Source of the DNA: Caenispirillum salinarum AK4
Lineage (GTDB): Bacteria; Pseudomonadota; Alphaproteobacteria; Rhodospirillales; Rhodospirillaceae
Direction: 5' to 3'
NCBI RefSeq assembly: GCF_000315795.1
Contig: NZ_ANHY01000022.1
Span: forward strand, 62,001-126,000
Length of the DNA stretch: 64,000 nt
Every line of letters begins with the position of its first letter. Position 1 is the first letter of the stretch. The translations under genes were made by a program, and so were the position numbers. Under the pieces are notes generated by a model that saw only the letters and a program-made list of their open reading frames with translations, was not told the DNA's origin and did not search any database. This document shows, one piece after another, positions 17,752-29,000 of this stretch.

Positions 17752-18591
17752 TCAGGGAAGGTCCCGGCCGGCGGGGATGGCGAGGAGGTTGGCGTCCTCG
17801 GGCCGCGCGATGGTGCGAGGGTCGACCGTCTGGCACGGATCGGCCAGCCCCGCATCCGTGATCGGCCGGAACCGATAGCCCATGCCGCCCAGCAGGGCCA
17901 TCAGGTCGCGCGCCCGCGCGACGCGGCGATCGTCCTCTCCGGCGTCCGGGGCGGCCGGCAGCATCTCGAACACCACGTAGGGCGCGTGATCGGCGAGCGT
18001 CTTCCCGAAGCCGCGCAGCACTTCCAGCTCCGCGCCCTCCACGTCCACCTTCAAAAGCCGCACGCGCTCCATCCCCAGGGCGTCGACCATGGAGTCGCCG
18101 GTGGTCATCAGCACCGACTGGGTGCGCCGGAAGAAGCCGGCATCGTGGACGTCATGGGCCAGCGAGGCGAAGACGTCGAAGCTGTCCTTCCGCACGCCCA
18201 AATTGGCGACGCCGAACGTGTCCGACAATGCGATGGGAAAGGCGTCGACGCCCGGCCAGCCGTTCAGGGCGATCAGGCGCTGCAGGTAGCCGTAGTTGCG
18301 GGCGTTGGGCTCGAATCCGACGTAGCGGGCATCGGGGCGGCAGGCGCGCAGGGCCACCAGGAACTGGCCGATGTTGGCGCCGACATCGATCACGCCCGGC
18401 CGTTCGGCACCGTCCAGAAGGCGCGGCAGCAGGGTGTTCATCCAGGGTTCGCGGAAGGCATGAAGGACGGAGCCGTCCCGGTGCACCGGCACGCGCGCGC
18501 TGGCCTCTCCCAGCGGCACGCGCCGGATCAGTTCGCCGCCCGCCAGCGCGCACGCGACCTTGCGCCAATGCCTTGCAAGCCCCATCACCAT
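17752..18591 (-). CDS. FkbM family methyltransferase
   Basis: A 279-residue SAM-dependent O-methyltransferase of the FkbM family. Motif I is VIDVGANIGQFLVALRA, followed by ARYVGFEPNARNYGYLQRL; the later motif LLKVDVEGAELEVLRGF is also characteristic. Such enzymes methylate sugars in polysaccharides, glycolipids or natural products; the substrate here is unknown. It lies downstream of cysNC in the same direction, and a glycosyltransferase lies on the other side of cysD, which hints at a surface-glycan role. The start is either ATG 18591 or ATG 18585, the latter having GGGGAT at better spacing. Confidence 0.85.
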   Translation of the reverse strand: MVMGLARHWRKVACALAGGELIRRVPLGEASARVPVHRDGSVLHAFREPWMNTLLPRLLDGAERPGVIDVGANIGQFLVALRACRPDARYVGFEPNARNYGYLQRLIALNGWPGVDAFPIALSDTFGVANLGVRKDSFDVFASLAHDVHDAGFFRRTQSVLMTTGDSMVDALGMERVRLLKVDVEGAELEVLRGFGKTLADHAPYVVFEMLPAAPDAGEDDRRVARARDLMALLGGMGYRFRPITDAGLADPCQTVDPRTIARPEDANLLAIPAGRDLP

Positions 18592-18657
18592 CCCCGTTTT
18601 TCGCGACCGTTAGCGGGCGGCATTAAACAGGGACGGGTGACGGGCTGGCAAGGGCGA

Positions 18658-20604
18658 TCAGATGAAGCCCTTTTCCTCCAGCAGCGCGATGACACGGGCC
18701 GCCAGTTTCTCGGGCGTCTCCTCGCCGGCGGGCAGGCGCAGTTCCGGGTTCTCCGGCGGCTCGTACGGGCTGCCGATACCGGTGAAGTTGGGCAACTGCC
18801 CGGCGCGGGCCTTCTTGTAGAGGCCTTTGGGGTCGCGGCTCTCGCAGATCTCAAGCGGCGTGTCCACGAAGACCTCCAGGAACTCGTCGTCCTCCATCAG
18901 ATCGCGCGCCAAGCGGCGCTCGCTGCGGAACGGCGAGATGAAGCTGACCAGCACGATCAGACCGGCCTCGACCATGAGCCTGGACACCTCGCCGACGCGG
19001 CGGATGTTTTCCACCCGGTCCTCGTCGGTGAAGCCGAGGTCGCGGTTCAGGCCGTGGCGAACGTTGTCGCCGTCGAGCGTCATGGTGTGGCGGTTGCGCT
19101 TGGCCAGTTCCTGCTCCACCAGGTCGGCCACCGCCGACTTGCCGGCGCCCGACAGGCCGGTGAACCACAGGACGCACGGCTTCTGCCCCTTGGCGGCGGC
19201 ACGGGCGGTCTTGTCCACCTTCATCTGCTGCCAGTGGATGTTCGATGCCCGGCGCAGGGCGAAGTCGATCATGCCGCAGGCGACGGTGGCGTTGGTCAGC
19301 CGGTCCACCAGGATGAAGCCGCCGGTCTCGCGGTTCTCCTTGTAGGGATCGAAGGGGACGGCGTGATCCAGCGCCAGGTTGCACACCGCCACCGTGTTCA
19401 GGTCCAGGTGCTTGGCCGCCGTGTGCTCCAGCGTGTTGACGTTGACGGCGTATTTCAGCTCCGTCACCTGGGCGCCGACGCTGGTGGTGCCGGTGCGCAG
19501 GATGTAGGGGCGCCCCGGCAGCAACGGCGTCTCGCTCATCCACACCACGTGGGCGGCGAACTGGTCGGCGACCTCGGGCCGGGCCTCCGCCGCCGCGATG
19601 ACGTCGCCGCGGCTGATGTCGATTTCCTCGGCCAGCGTCAGCGTCACCGCCTGGCCGGCGATGGCCTCATCCAGGTCGCCGTCGTGGGTGACGATGCGCG
19701 TCACCGTCGTGGTCTTGCCGCCGGGCAGGATCGCCACCGTGTCGCCGGGCTTGACGGTGCCGCCGGCGATGGTGCCGGAGTAACCGCGGAAGTCCAGGTG
19801 CGGGCGGTTGACCCACTGCACCGCCATGCGGAAGGGCTTGGCGACCGCATCCGACAGAACTTCCAGCGACTCGAGCTGGCCCAGCAGCGTCGGACCGTCG
19901 TACCAGGGCATTTTCGCCGAGGGCTGGCTGACGTTGTCGCCGGTCAGCGCGGACACGGGCACGCACGTCACATGCTCGATGCCCAGCTGCCCGGCGAAGG
20001 TCCGGTAGTCGGCGGCGATCTTCTCGAAGGTGGCCTGGCTCCAGTCCACCAGGTCCATCTTGTTGACGGCGACCACCACGTGCTTGAGCCCCAGCAGGCT
20101 GACGATGAAGCTGTGGCGGCGCGTCTGGGTCACCACGCCGTTGCGGGCATCCACCAGCAGCACGGCGGCCTCGGCGGTGGAGGCGCCGGTCGCCATGTTG
20201 CGGGTGTACTGCTCGTGCCCCGGCGTGTCGGCGACGATGAACTTGCGCTTGTCGGTGGTGAAGAAGCGGTAGGCCACGTCGATGGTGATGCCCTGCTCGC
20301 GCTCGGCGGCCAGGCCGTCGACCAGCAGGGCCATGTCCAGCTCGCCCTCGCCGGTGGTGCCGAAGCGGGCACTCTCGGCGGTCAGCGAGGCCAGTTGGTC
20401 CTCGAACAGCAGCTTGCAGTCATACAGAAGCCGGCCGATCAGGGTCGACTTGCCGTCGTCCACCGAGCCGCAGGTGATGAAGCGCAGCAGGTCCTTGCTT
20501 TCCTGGCCGCGCAGGTACTCTTCCACCTCGGCGACGGCCTCGCGGTGGGCGGCCTCGGCCTCTTCGGGGGTGAGGTCGGCGGTGATGTCGCGGGCGTCGG
20601 GCAT
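18658..20604 (-). CDS. cysNC: Fused sulfate adenylyltransferase large subunit / APS kinase
   Basis: A 648-residue fusion. The N-terminal part (about 30-450) is the CysN GTPase: P-loop [33 protein letters not shown] and the EF-Tu-like beta-barrels. It drives ATP sulfurylase with CysD. The C-terminal part (about 465-640) is APS kinase CysC, with P-loop [13 protein letters not shown] and [15 protein letters not shown], making PAPS. The same fusion is called NodQ where it serves sulfated glycans. Its ATG overlaps the cysD stop by one base (TGATG), implying translational coupling. Confidence 0.96.
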   Translation of the reverse strand: MPDARDITADLTPEEAEAAHREAVAEVEEYLRGQESKDLLRFITCGSVDDGKSTLIGRLLYDCKLLFEDQLASLTAESARFGTTGEGELDMALLVDGLAAEREQGITIDVAYRFFTTDKRKFIVADTPGHEQYTRNMATGASTAEAAVLLVDARNGVVTQTRRHSFIVSLLGLKHVVVAVNKMDLVDWSQATFEKIAADYRTFAGQLGIEHVTCVPVSALTGDNVSQPSAKMPWYDGPTLLGQLESLEVLSDAVAKPFRMAVQWVNRPHLDFRGYSGTIAGGTVKPGDTVAILPGGKTTTVTRIVTHDGDLDEAIAGQAVTLTLAEEIDISRGDVIAAAEARPEVADQFAAHVVWMSETPLLPGRPYILRTGTTSVGAQVTELKYAVNVNTLEHTAAKHLDLNTVAVCNLALDHAVPFDPYKENRETGGFILVDRLTNATVACGMIDFALRRASNIHWQQMKVDKTARAAAKGQKPCVLWFTGLSGAGKSAVADLVEQELAKRNRHTMTLDGDNVRHGLNRDLGFTDEDRVENIRRVGEVSRLMVEAGLIVLVSFISPFRSERRLARDLMEDDEFLEVFVDTPLEICESRDPKGLYKKARAGQLPNFTGIGSPYEPPENPELRLPAGEETPEKLAARVIALLEEKGFI

Positions 20605-21515
20605 CAGAAGTAGCCTTCCTGCTTCTTGGCTTCCATGGAGGCGCCGGCGTCCTTGTCGATGACGCGGCCCTGGCGTTCGCTGGTGGTCGCCAGCAGCATC
20701 TCGCGGATGATCTCGGGCAGGGTGGCGGCCTGGCTTTCCACCGCGCCGGTCAGCGGGTAGCAGCCCAGCGTGCGGAAGCGCACCCAGCGTTGTTCCGGCG
20801 TCTCGCCGGGCTCCAGCGGCATGCGGTCGTCGTCGACCATGATCCAGGTGCCGTCGCGCTGGACCACCGGGCGCGGCTTGGCGAAGTACAGCGGCACCAC
20901 CGGGATGTTCTCCTGGTAGATGTACTGCCAGATGTCCAGTTCGGTCCAGTTGGACAGGGGGAAGACGCGGATGCTCTCGCCCTTGTTGATGCGCCCGTTA
21001 TAGAGGTTCCACAGCTCCGGCCGCTGGTTCTTCGGGTCCCAGCGGTGGGTGGAGGTGCGGAAGGAAAAGATGCGTTCCTTGGCGCGGGACTTTTCCTCGT
21101 CGCGCCGGGCGCCGCCGAAGGCCGCGTCGAACTGGTATTTGTCCAGCGCCTGCTTGAGGCTCTGGGTCTTCATCACATCCGTGTGCACCGCCGACCCGTG
21201 GGTGAAGGGGCCGATGCCCTGCTCCACGCCTTCCTGGTTGATGTGGACGATCAGGTCCAGCCCCAGGTCCTTGGCGATCTGGTCGCGGAACTGCGTCATC
21301 TCGCGGAACTTCCACGTCGTGTCCACGTGCAAGAGCGGAAACGGCGGCTTGGAGGGGTAGAACGCCTTCATGGCAAGGTGCAGCATGACGCCGGAGTCCT
21401 TGCCGATGGAATACAGCATCACCGGGTTGCGGAACTGGGCCGCCACCTCGCGGATGATATGGATGCTCTCGGCTTCCAGGCGTTGCAGATGGGTCAGGCG
21501 GGCGTGCGCGGACAA
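20604..21515 (-). CDS. cysD: Sulfate adenylyltransferase small subunit
   Basis: CysD forms APS from ATP and sulfate together with the GTPase CysN, the first step of sulfate assimilation. The 303 residues match the usual length (about 302). The PP-loop-type ATP pyrophosphatase motif is [38 protein letters not shown] and [11 protein letters not shown] are also conserved. The start is a TTG at 21515: GAGGA lies seven bases before it, and the protein then begins [20 protein letters not shown], where family members begin. An upstream ATG at 21584 would add 23 unconserved residues. Confidence 0.96.
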   Translation of the reverse strand: MSAHARLTHLQRLEAESIHIIREVAAQFRNPVMLYSIGKDSGVMLHLAMKAFYPSKPPFPLLHVDTTWKFREMTQFRDQIAKDLGLDLIVHINQEGVEQGIGPFTHGSAVHTDVMKTQSLKQALDKYQFDAAFGGARRDEEKSRAKERIFSFRTSTHRWDPKNQRPELWNLYNGRINKGESIRVFPLSNWTELDIWQYIYQENIPVVPLYFAKPRPVVQRDGTWIMVDDDRMPLEPGETPEQRWVRFRTLGCYPLTGAVESQAATLPEIIREMLLATTSERQGRVIDKDAGASMEAKKQEGYF

Positions 21516-21627
21516 GGCATCTTCCTCAGGGCTTGGAATGCGACGTGGGCGCAGTGTCGGCCATGGGGCCGCACGACGCAACACAAAATTGGTGTGATTT
21601 ACCTACGAACTACATCTCACATCTGTT

Positions 21628-22857
21628 TTATTCTTCTCCGGCCGCCAGCCGGGCCAGCAGACGCCGCTGGGCGGGCAATGTCACGGTCTCGAGGTCGTAC
21701 CGCGATACGATGGTTGCCCGCGCGGCACGACGCAACTCCGCCATCCGGTCGGAGTGGTCGAGAATCGCATCGATCCGGTCGGCGATCGCCGCCGTGTCAT
21801 GGAAGTCCACCAGCAGGCCGTTGCGGCCGTCTTCAAGCACTTCCTCCACCGGGGCGGTGCGCGAACCGATGACGGCGCACCCCGCGCTCATGGCCTCCAG
21901 CATGGACCAGCTGAGCACGAAGGGGTACGTCAGGTAGACATGCGCCTGGCTGACCTGAAGGACCCGCAGATAGCTGGCATAGGGAATACGGCCCAGGAAG
22001 TGAAGCCGCGTCATGTCCAGCCGGCCCGCCAGTTCCGCCAGCATCACCTGGCGCCAGGTCCGCCCGCCCGGCGGGCGACGGCCGTAGGACACATCGTCGC
22101 CGCCCACGAAAATGACGTGCGCCCTGGGCCGTCGGCGCAGGATGTCCGGCAGGGCGCGCATGAACACGTGGAAGCCCCGGTAAGGCTCCAGGTTGCGCAC
22201 CGAAAAGGTGATCACCTCGTCCGCGCGCGTCAGGGTCAGGCCGTCGCGCCCGAAGGTCAGCGCCGCCGCGGGGTCGGGCGCCACCGTGCGGGTGTCGACG
22301 CCTTCGTGGACGACCTTGATCCGGTCCCGGAACGGCGCGGGGTACTGGCGCCGCTGCCATTCCGTCGGCGACAGGCCCCGGTCGGCGGCCGCAAGGCCCA
22401 GCAGGTTGACGGCGTTGCGCGTGCGCGCGCGGCACTGGTCGTCCAGGCTGGGCGGGAATTCGGGGTCGAAATCCAGGTCCGATCCGGTGGCGGAATAGAA
22501 AAACTCGAAGTAGGACAAGAGCGGCCGGTCCGGCCAGACGTCCTTGAGGTAGAGCGTCTCTCCCCAGCCGTTGTGGCCGACCATGACGTCGGGCACGAAG
22601 CCCCGGCGCTTGAGGTCGAGCGCCAGCCGCGCCACCGCCTGGCCGTTGCGCACCGCCGCGTCGGTGTCGCGAAGCCAGGGATGAAGCCCGTCACCCGGCC
22701 CTGGCGCCGGGCGGTAGTCCAGCCGCTCCAGCCCCGGAAGCCGCGCCGTGTTGGGCTGCCCGATGAAGACGACCCGGTGGCCGCCCTGGTCCAGCAGGTC
22801 GCGCACCAGGTGCCTGAACTGGCCGGGACAGTTCTGATGGACGAACAGCAGGTTCAT
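21628..22857 (-). CDS. Family 4 glycosyltransferase
   Basis: A 409-residue GT-B glycosyltransferase. The N-terminal acceptor domain begins MNLLFVHQNCPGQFRHLVRD, a start typical of one GT4 subgroup. The C-terminal GT1-type donor domain runs from about residue 215 (VITFSVRNLEPYRGFHVFM) with MTRLHFLGRIPYASYL and the E-x7-E region SWSMLEAMSAGCAVIGSRTA followed by EEVLEDGRNGLLVD. It transfers a sugar from a nucleotide donor to an unknown acceptor. It is divergent from the giant RTX gene, with 186 bases between the starts; glycosylation of that protein or of a surface glycan is conceivable but only inferred. The ATG at 22857 has GGGAAG upstream. Confidence 0.88.
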   Translation of the reverse strand: MNLLFVHQNCPGQFRHLVRDLLDQGGHRVVFIGQPNTARLPGLERLDYRPAPGPGDGLHPWLRDTDAAVRNGQAVARLALDLKRRGFVPDVMVGHNGWGETLYLKDVWPDRPLLSYFEFFYSATGSDLDFDPEFPPSLDDQCRARTRNAVNLLGLAAADRGLSPTEWQRRQYPAPFRDRIKVVHEGVDTRTVAPDPAAALTFGRDGLTLTRADEVITFSVRNLEPYRGFHVFMRALPDILRRRPRAHVIFVGGDDVSYGRRPPGGRTWRQVMLAELAGRLDMTRLHFLGRIPYASYLRVLQVSQAHVYLTYPFVLSWSMLEAMSAGCAVIGSRTAPVEEVLEDGRNGLLVDFHDTAAIADRIDAILDHSDRMAELRRAARATIVSRYDLETVTLPAQRRLLARLAAGEE

Positions 22858-22935
22858 TGTGCCGCTTCCCAGTGTGGAGGCCGGATGCGATGTTCGCGCC
22901 AGGGATACGAAAGCCGGAGTCAAAGCGCGCGGAGG

Positions 22936-22961
22936 TTGACTTGTAAGGGTGCCTAAGTCAA
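22936..22961. promoter_or_regulatory. Inverted repeat between the divergent glycosyltransferase and RTX genes
   Basis: TTGACTT (22936-22942) and AAGTCAA (22955-22961) form a perfect 7-base inverted repeat with a 12-base spacer. Each arm contains a -35-like TTGACT, one per strand. TATAAC at 22972-22977 could be a plus-strand -10 element but has no well-spaced -35. The site may be a shared operator or a pair of divergent promoters; the assignment is tentative. Confidence 0.4.
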
Positions 22962-23043
22962 TTTCACAGGGTATAACTCTTTCGACTCCCGGCGGCCATG
23001 GCGGGGAGTGCGGGATGGAACGGTAATTTCTCGGGGGCCGAGC

Positions 23044-26000
23044 ATGGGGATCGTTCGGGGGGACGTCGCGGCCGCGACGGCCGGCAGCCAGTCTTTCGTC
23101 AACACCGATGACGCCACCGTCATCGACGCGCGGGACGGCGCCATCGTCATCGACAACCCGGCGCTGCTGACGCAGGGCCAGTACATGCGCCTGGGCCCCG
23201 ACCTGATGATCGTCGGCCCCGATGGCGAGAAGGTCCTGCTGACCGATTATTTCGCCATGCAGACTCCGCCGGACCTGGGCGGCCCCGGCGCCATGACCAT
23301 CTCCGGCGACCTGGCGTCGGCCCTGGCCGGCCCGCGCGCGCCCGGACAGGTGGCCCAGGCCGGCGAGCAGGTGGCCCAGGCGGCCGAGGCCATCGGCACC
23401 GTCACCCGCATGGACGGCGAGGTCTTCGCCACCCGCGCCGACGGCACCCGCGTACGCCTGGAGTCGGGGGACGAGGTGTTCCAGGGCGACGTGCTGGAAA
23501 CCGGCGCCGACGGCGCGGTGGGCATCACCTTCGTCGACAACACGGAAATGTCGCTGGGCGCCGACGGCCGCATGGTGCTCGACGAAATGATCTACGACCC
23601 CGACGGCGGCGACGGCTCCAGCCAGTTCTCGCTGGTGTCGGGCGTGTTCAGCTTCGTCTCGGGCCAGATCGCCAAGAGCGGCCCCGACGCCATGCAGGTG
23701 AACACGCCGGTCGCCACCATCGGCATCCGCGGCACCAAGGGCGTCATCAAGGTCCTGGGCGCCGACACCGACGGCGACGGCGAGGACGACCTGCGCATGG
23801 AGGTCTCGCTTCTCGACTCGGGCGAGATCGTCGTCACCACCTTCCAGGGCAGCACCCAGGTCATCAACCAGGTGTTCACCGGCTTCCGCGTGGTGCAGAT
23901 TTCCGGCCGCAACGTGCTGACGGGCCCGTCGCAGGAGGAAACGCAGACCTTCCAGGTCACGCGCGAGTACTTCGAGGACAGCGGCGTCAACACGGCCCTG
24001 CGCTACCTGCCGTCGCAGAACCAGAACGAGGAGCCGCCCGAGAAACAGCAGGCGCCCGAGGGCGACAAGCCCGACGAGTTGAACCCGAACCTGAACCCCG
24101 ACGGCCCGGCCCTGGAGCAGAGCCTGGTCGAGCAGATCATCCGGGTCGTGCTCGGCAACAAGGAAATCCGCGAGGCCGCCGGCCTGCCGCCGCTGCCTCC
24201 CGGCGATCCCCAGCCGGCGGCACCGATCATCCTGGCGCCGGACGACGGCCAGTCCGGCACCGGCAACACCGGCGATGATGACGACGACGACCAGGTCGTC
24301 GAAGGCGGCGCGGTCGAACAGGACGACACGGTCCTCGCGCCCCCGCCGTACGAGGACGTTACCGTCAGCGGCACCTTCAACGCGGCGGGCGCCACCAAGG
24401 CCTACCGCGTCTTCGGCAGCAACAGCACCGACACCGTCACCACCGGAAGCGGCAACGACATCATCTACGGCGGCGGCGGCGCCGACTACCTGCAGTCCAA
24501 CGACGGCGACGACACGGTCTACGGCGGGGCCGGCGCCGACACGGTGGTCGGCGGCTCGGGCCGCGGCAACGACGTCTATTACGGCGGCGACGAGACCGGC
24601 TCCGACGACAGCGCCGACGACACGCTGGTCTACACCAGCGCCGGCAACGGCGTGACGGTCGACCTGCGGCTGGGCACCGCCAGCGGCCCCGACATCGACA
24701 GCGACCGCGTCTCGGGCTTCGAGCATGTCATCTCGGCCGGCGGCAACGACATCCTCAAGGGCAACGGCGCAGCCAACCGCCTGCAGTCGGGCGGCGGCGC
24801 CGACATCCTCATCGGCGACGCGGGCGACGACACGCTGGAAGGCGGCACGGGCGACGACACCTATGCCTACATCGCCAACGGCCGCGCCTGGGGCGTCGAC
24901 ACCATCGACGACGCCGGCGGCACCGACACGCTGGACCTGACCCAGGCCTCCGACCACGAGCCCGGCAAGCTGTATCTGGCCGATGCCGATGGCGACGGCT
25001 CGGCCGACGACCTGATCGCCGAGTACGAGGACGGCAGCCGGCAGACGGTGCTGAACCACACTGGCGCCGGGCGGCTGGAACAGATTCGCGTGATCGAGGA
25101 CCACGGCGACAGCGACCCCGCCAACGATACGACGGAAACCTACATCATCCGCGACGGCGGCGCGGCGACCGCCGGCAACGACGTTCTCTACGGCACCTCG
25201 GGCGGCGATGTGCTCGACGGCGGCGACGGCAACGACGTGATGTTCGGCAACGGCGGCGACGACCTGCTGAAGATCAACGGCGGCGAGGACATCGCCATCG
25301 GCGGCGACGGCGACGACCTCTATCACGTGACCGGAACGTTCACCGACGCCTTCATCGACGATACCGCCGGCATCGACACGCTGCGCGTCGACGACCTGGC
25401 GCTCGCGCCCTCGGGCGGCATGGCAGCCTACACCTATTACGGCCTGGCCGACGCCACCTACTGGGACAACGGCGCCGGCGACAGCGGCATGTGGCTGACC
25501 TACTCCAACGGCGCCACCATCGAGGTGGGCGGCCTGTCGATCGAGGACTACGAGACCGTCGACAGCGGCGGCACCATAAGCGGCCAGTTCAACGTCCACA
25601 CCGCCGCGCACGGGGCGACCGCGTCGCCGGACCTGCTGGTGGGCAGCCACGGCAGCGACACCCTGTACGCCACCGCAGGCGACGACATGTATGCCGGCGG
25701 CCACGGCAACGACGTTCTGGAGGCCGACGGTTCCGATACCCTGATGGGCGGCGCCGGCGACGACGTCTACCGCACCACCGGCGGCGCGGCGAATGCCATC
25801 ATCGTCGACACCGGCGGCTTCGACATGGTCGGCACCGGCTTCGAGACGCTGGACTACATTCAGCAGTACGCGAACGGCATGGTGTTGGGCGTGTTTGCCA
25901 ACGGCGACACGTTCACGCTGATGAACCAGCTTGTCGCCGACTTCCGGGTCGAGGCGCTGAACGTCACGCAGGGGCTGTTCAACATCAACCTCGGGCCCAC

Positions 26001-29000
26001 CGGCGCGACCAACTACAACGACCTGGTGCTCGCCACGCCGGGCAGCAGCGGCGAGACGCTGTCGGGCGACGCCGGCAACGACTGGATCTGGGCGCGCATC
26101 GCCGGCGACACCGCGGCGCGCACGCTCGAGGGCGGCGCCGGCGACGATACGCTCGTGGGCGGTTCCGGCGACGATACCTATCGCTACACCACGTCCGAGT
26201 GGGGCCACGACGTCATCGACGAAATCGCCGACTCCCCCACCGTGGGCGATCCGGGCCAGAACGACACCATCGACCTGTCGGCCGCCGGCGTCGGCCTGCC
26301 CGTCGGCGGCGCCCAGGACGGCAACGACATGGTGCTGACGTTCTCCAGCGGCAGCACCATCCGCATCAAGGACTGGTACCTCGGCAACCGGGTCGAAAAG
26401 CTGGTGACGGAAGCCGGCACCTGGTACCTGACGGACCTGGACTACACCGGCTGGCAGGTCGACTCCAACAACGCCGAGATCATGGTCGGCGGCCAGTCGT
26501 CGGTCAGCGGCGGCTTCGGCGACGACCTGATCTTCATGGGCGACTATCCCGGCGGCGGCAGCGTCACGCCCGGCCCGGGCAACGACACCATCCACGGCAA
26601 TTCGACCGAAGGCGGCACCATCTTCTATTCCGGCACCGGGTTCGGCCAGGATGTGGTGGCCTCGGCACCGGGCCGGGTGGACACCGTGTACGTCAGCGGG
26701 GGCTCCGGCGCCGCGCTCGAGAACGCCGACGTCGTCAACGGCAACCTGGTGCTGTCCATCGGTGGCTCGGGCGACCAGATCACCGTGCAGGACGTGGCGG
26801 GCCTGGAGCGTGTGGAGGTCTACGACCACGCCAGCGCCACCACGCGGACCTTCGGGGTGACGCAGGGCGGCACCCGCGTGCACATGAGCGCCACCTGGGA
26901 CTTTTCCTCCCCCGCCGGCGGCTACGACCCCACCGTCGATACGATGTCCGTCACCGTCGACGGAACCGTTTACGACCTGACCCCGGCGGAAGCCGCGGCC
27001 ATCGGCATCACGGCGACCGGCGTGACCGGCGCGACCCAGGCGCTGCAGATCCTCGCCAACCAGATACAGGGCAGTCTGCCCGGTCTTGCCGTCACCACCC
27101 ATGACGGCCCGATCCTGACGGTCGCGGCGACGGACAACGACACCTATTTCTCCCATGCCGACGGCACGCTTGGCGGCGCGACCGTCTATGTCGACGCCTT
27201 CGCCGGTCACGGCCTTTACGTCGGCACGGACGGCGCCGACGTCCTGAACCTGGCCGGCGTCTACGACGGGACGATCCTGGTGGGCGGTGCCGGCAACGAT
27301 GATCTGATCGGCGGCGGCGATTCCGACAACATCTTCGGCGGCGCCGACGACGACCGTCTGAACGGCCTGAACGGCGCCGACTACCTGGATGGCGGCGACG
27401 GCAATGACACGCTGCTTGGCGACGGCGAGTCCTGGTCCACCGACAACGACACCCTGATCGGCGGCGCCGGGGCCGATTGGCTCGACGGCGGCGGCAGCAA
27501 CGACCTGCTCGAGGGCGGCGACGGCAACGACACCCTGATCGGCGGGTCGGGCATCGACACCCTGCACGGCGGTGCCGGCGACGACCTGATCATGGACCAC
27601 CAGGAAAGCACCGCGTCCACCGTCACCGGCGGCGCGGGCAACGACACCATCACCGTCTACGGCGGCGACGTCGACGGCGGCGACGGCAACGACGTGATCG
27701 AATTCACCGAGGAATACGCCAGCGGCACCGCGCAGGGCGGCGCGGGCAACGACACCATCACCTTCAACGCGCGCAGCAGCTTCATCACCTACGACGGCGG
27801 CGCGGGCGACCGCGACATGCTGAAGACCGACGTCGACTACATCCGCGACCCGACGCTGTCGCTGGCCGATTTCGCGGGCCACTTTACCAACTTCGAAGGC
27901 ATCAAGCTCGACGACGACGGATCGGCCGGCCTGGCGATCACCACGGCCGATTTCGACGCGCTGTCCCTGCCCGGCGAGACGCTGTTCATCGACGGCGATG
28001 CCGACGACGTCCTGCGCGGCGACGGCTCGTGGACCGACGCCGGCACCACGACCCTGTACGACGGCACCTGGCGCACCCTGACCAACGGCACGCGGACCAT
28101 CTATGTGGCCGAGGGATCGGGCGTGGACTATTCGTCGATGACGACGGTGTTCAACGCCCCGCAGGTCACGACGCCCGACGCGATCTACCGGGAACGGGAC
28201 GGGGTCGGCGGCATCACGACGTCGGGGGCTGCGGTGGTGGACAACACCTCGCCCGACTTCGACGGCGGGTACGTGCGCATCACGCGCGGCGGGGCCTGGA
28301 ACACGGGCGACACCCTGGACATCGACACGTCCAATCCGGCCCTGTTCCGGAAGACGGGGACCGGGCCGGGCTTTACGGTGGAATTCAGCTATTCACCCAT
28401 CGGCACCATCGACGCCACCGAAAACGGCCAGACGACGTCCCTGCGGATCGACCTGACCGCCGGCGCCACGGCAAGCATCGTCGAACGGCTGATCGAAGCG
28501 ATTCGCCTGACCTACGGCGCGACCCTGCCCGCCGGCGAGACCTTCACGATCGAGGTCGCGGATGGCGACGGACACCTGACCACCACGACCACCACCGTCA
28601 CCACCGACTACCAGCCCGTCTGGCAAGGGGGCACAGGCGACTGGGAAAACGCGGCCAACTGGAACGAACTGCCGACGGCCGGCGAAACGGCCGATCTGGT
28701 GGCGGGCTCCGACGTGACCTTCGGGATCGCCGGAACCCAGGACCTGACCCTGGCAGGACTCAACCTGGCGGGGGCGCTGACGGTCTCGGGCGGAAGCCTG
28801 GCGGTCACCGACACCTTCACCAACGGGGCCGGCGCCAGCCTCACCGTCAACGGCGGCCGTTTCGCCATCGACACGGATGCCATGGCGTCCGTCGACTCCC
28901 TGACGCTTGCCGGCGGCACGCTGGAAGTTGGCGACGATACCGAGCTGGTGGCCGGGACGTTCAACTTCTCCGGCGGCACGCTGCGGCTCGACGGAACCTA

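Noticed and set aside
22858-27882. A very long open minus-strand frame running through the RTX gene and continuous with the glycosyltransferase frame
   Set aside because: It is Ala/Val/Gly/Asp-rich with no domain, arises from the GC-rich RTX repeats read in antisense, and the true glycosyltransferase start at 22857 has a ribosome-binding site.
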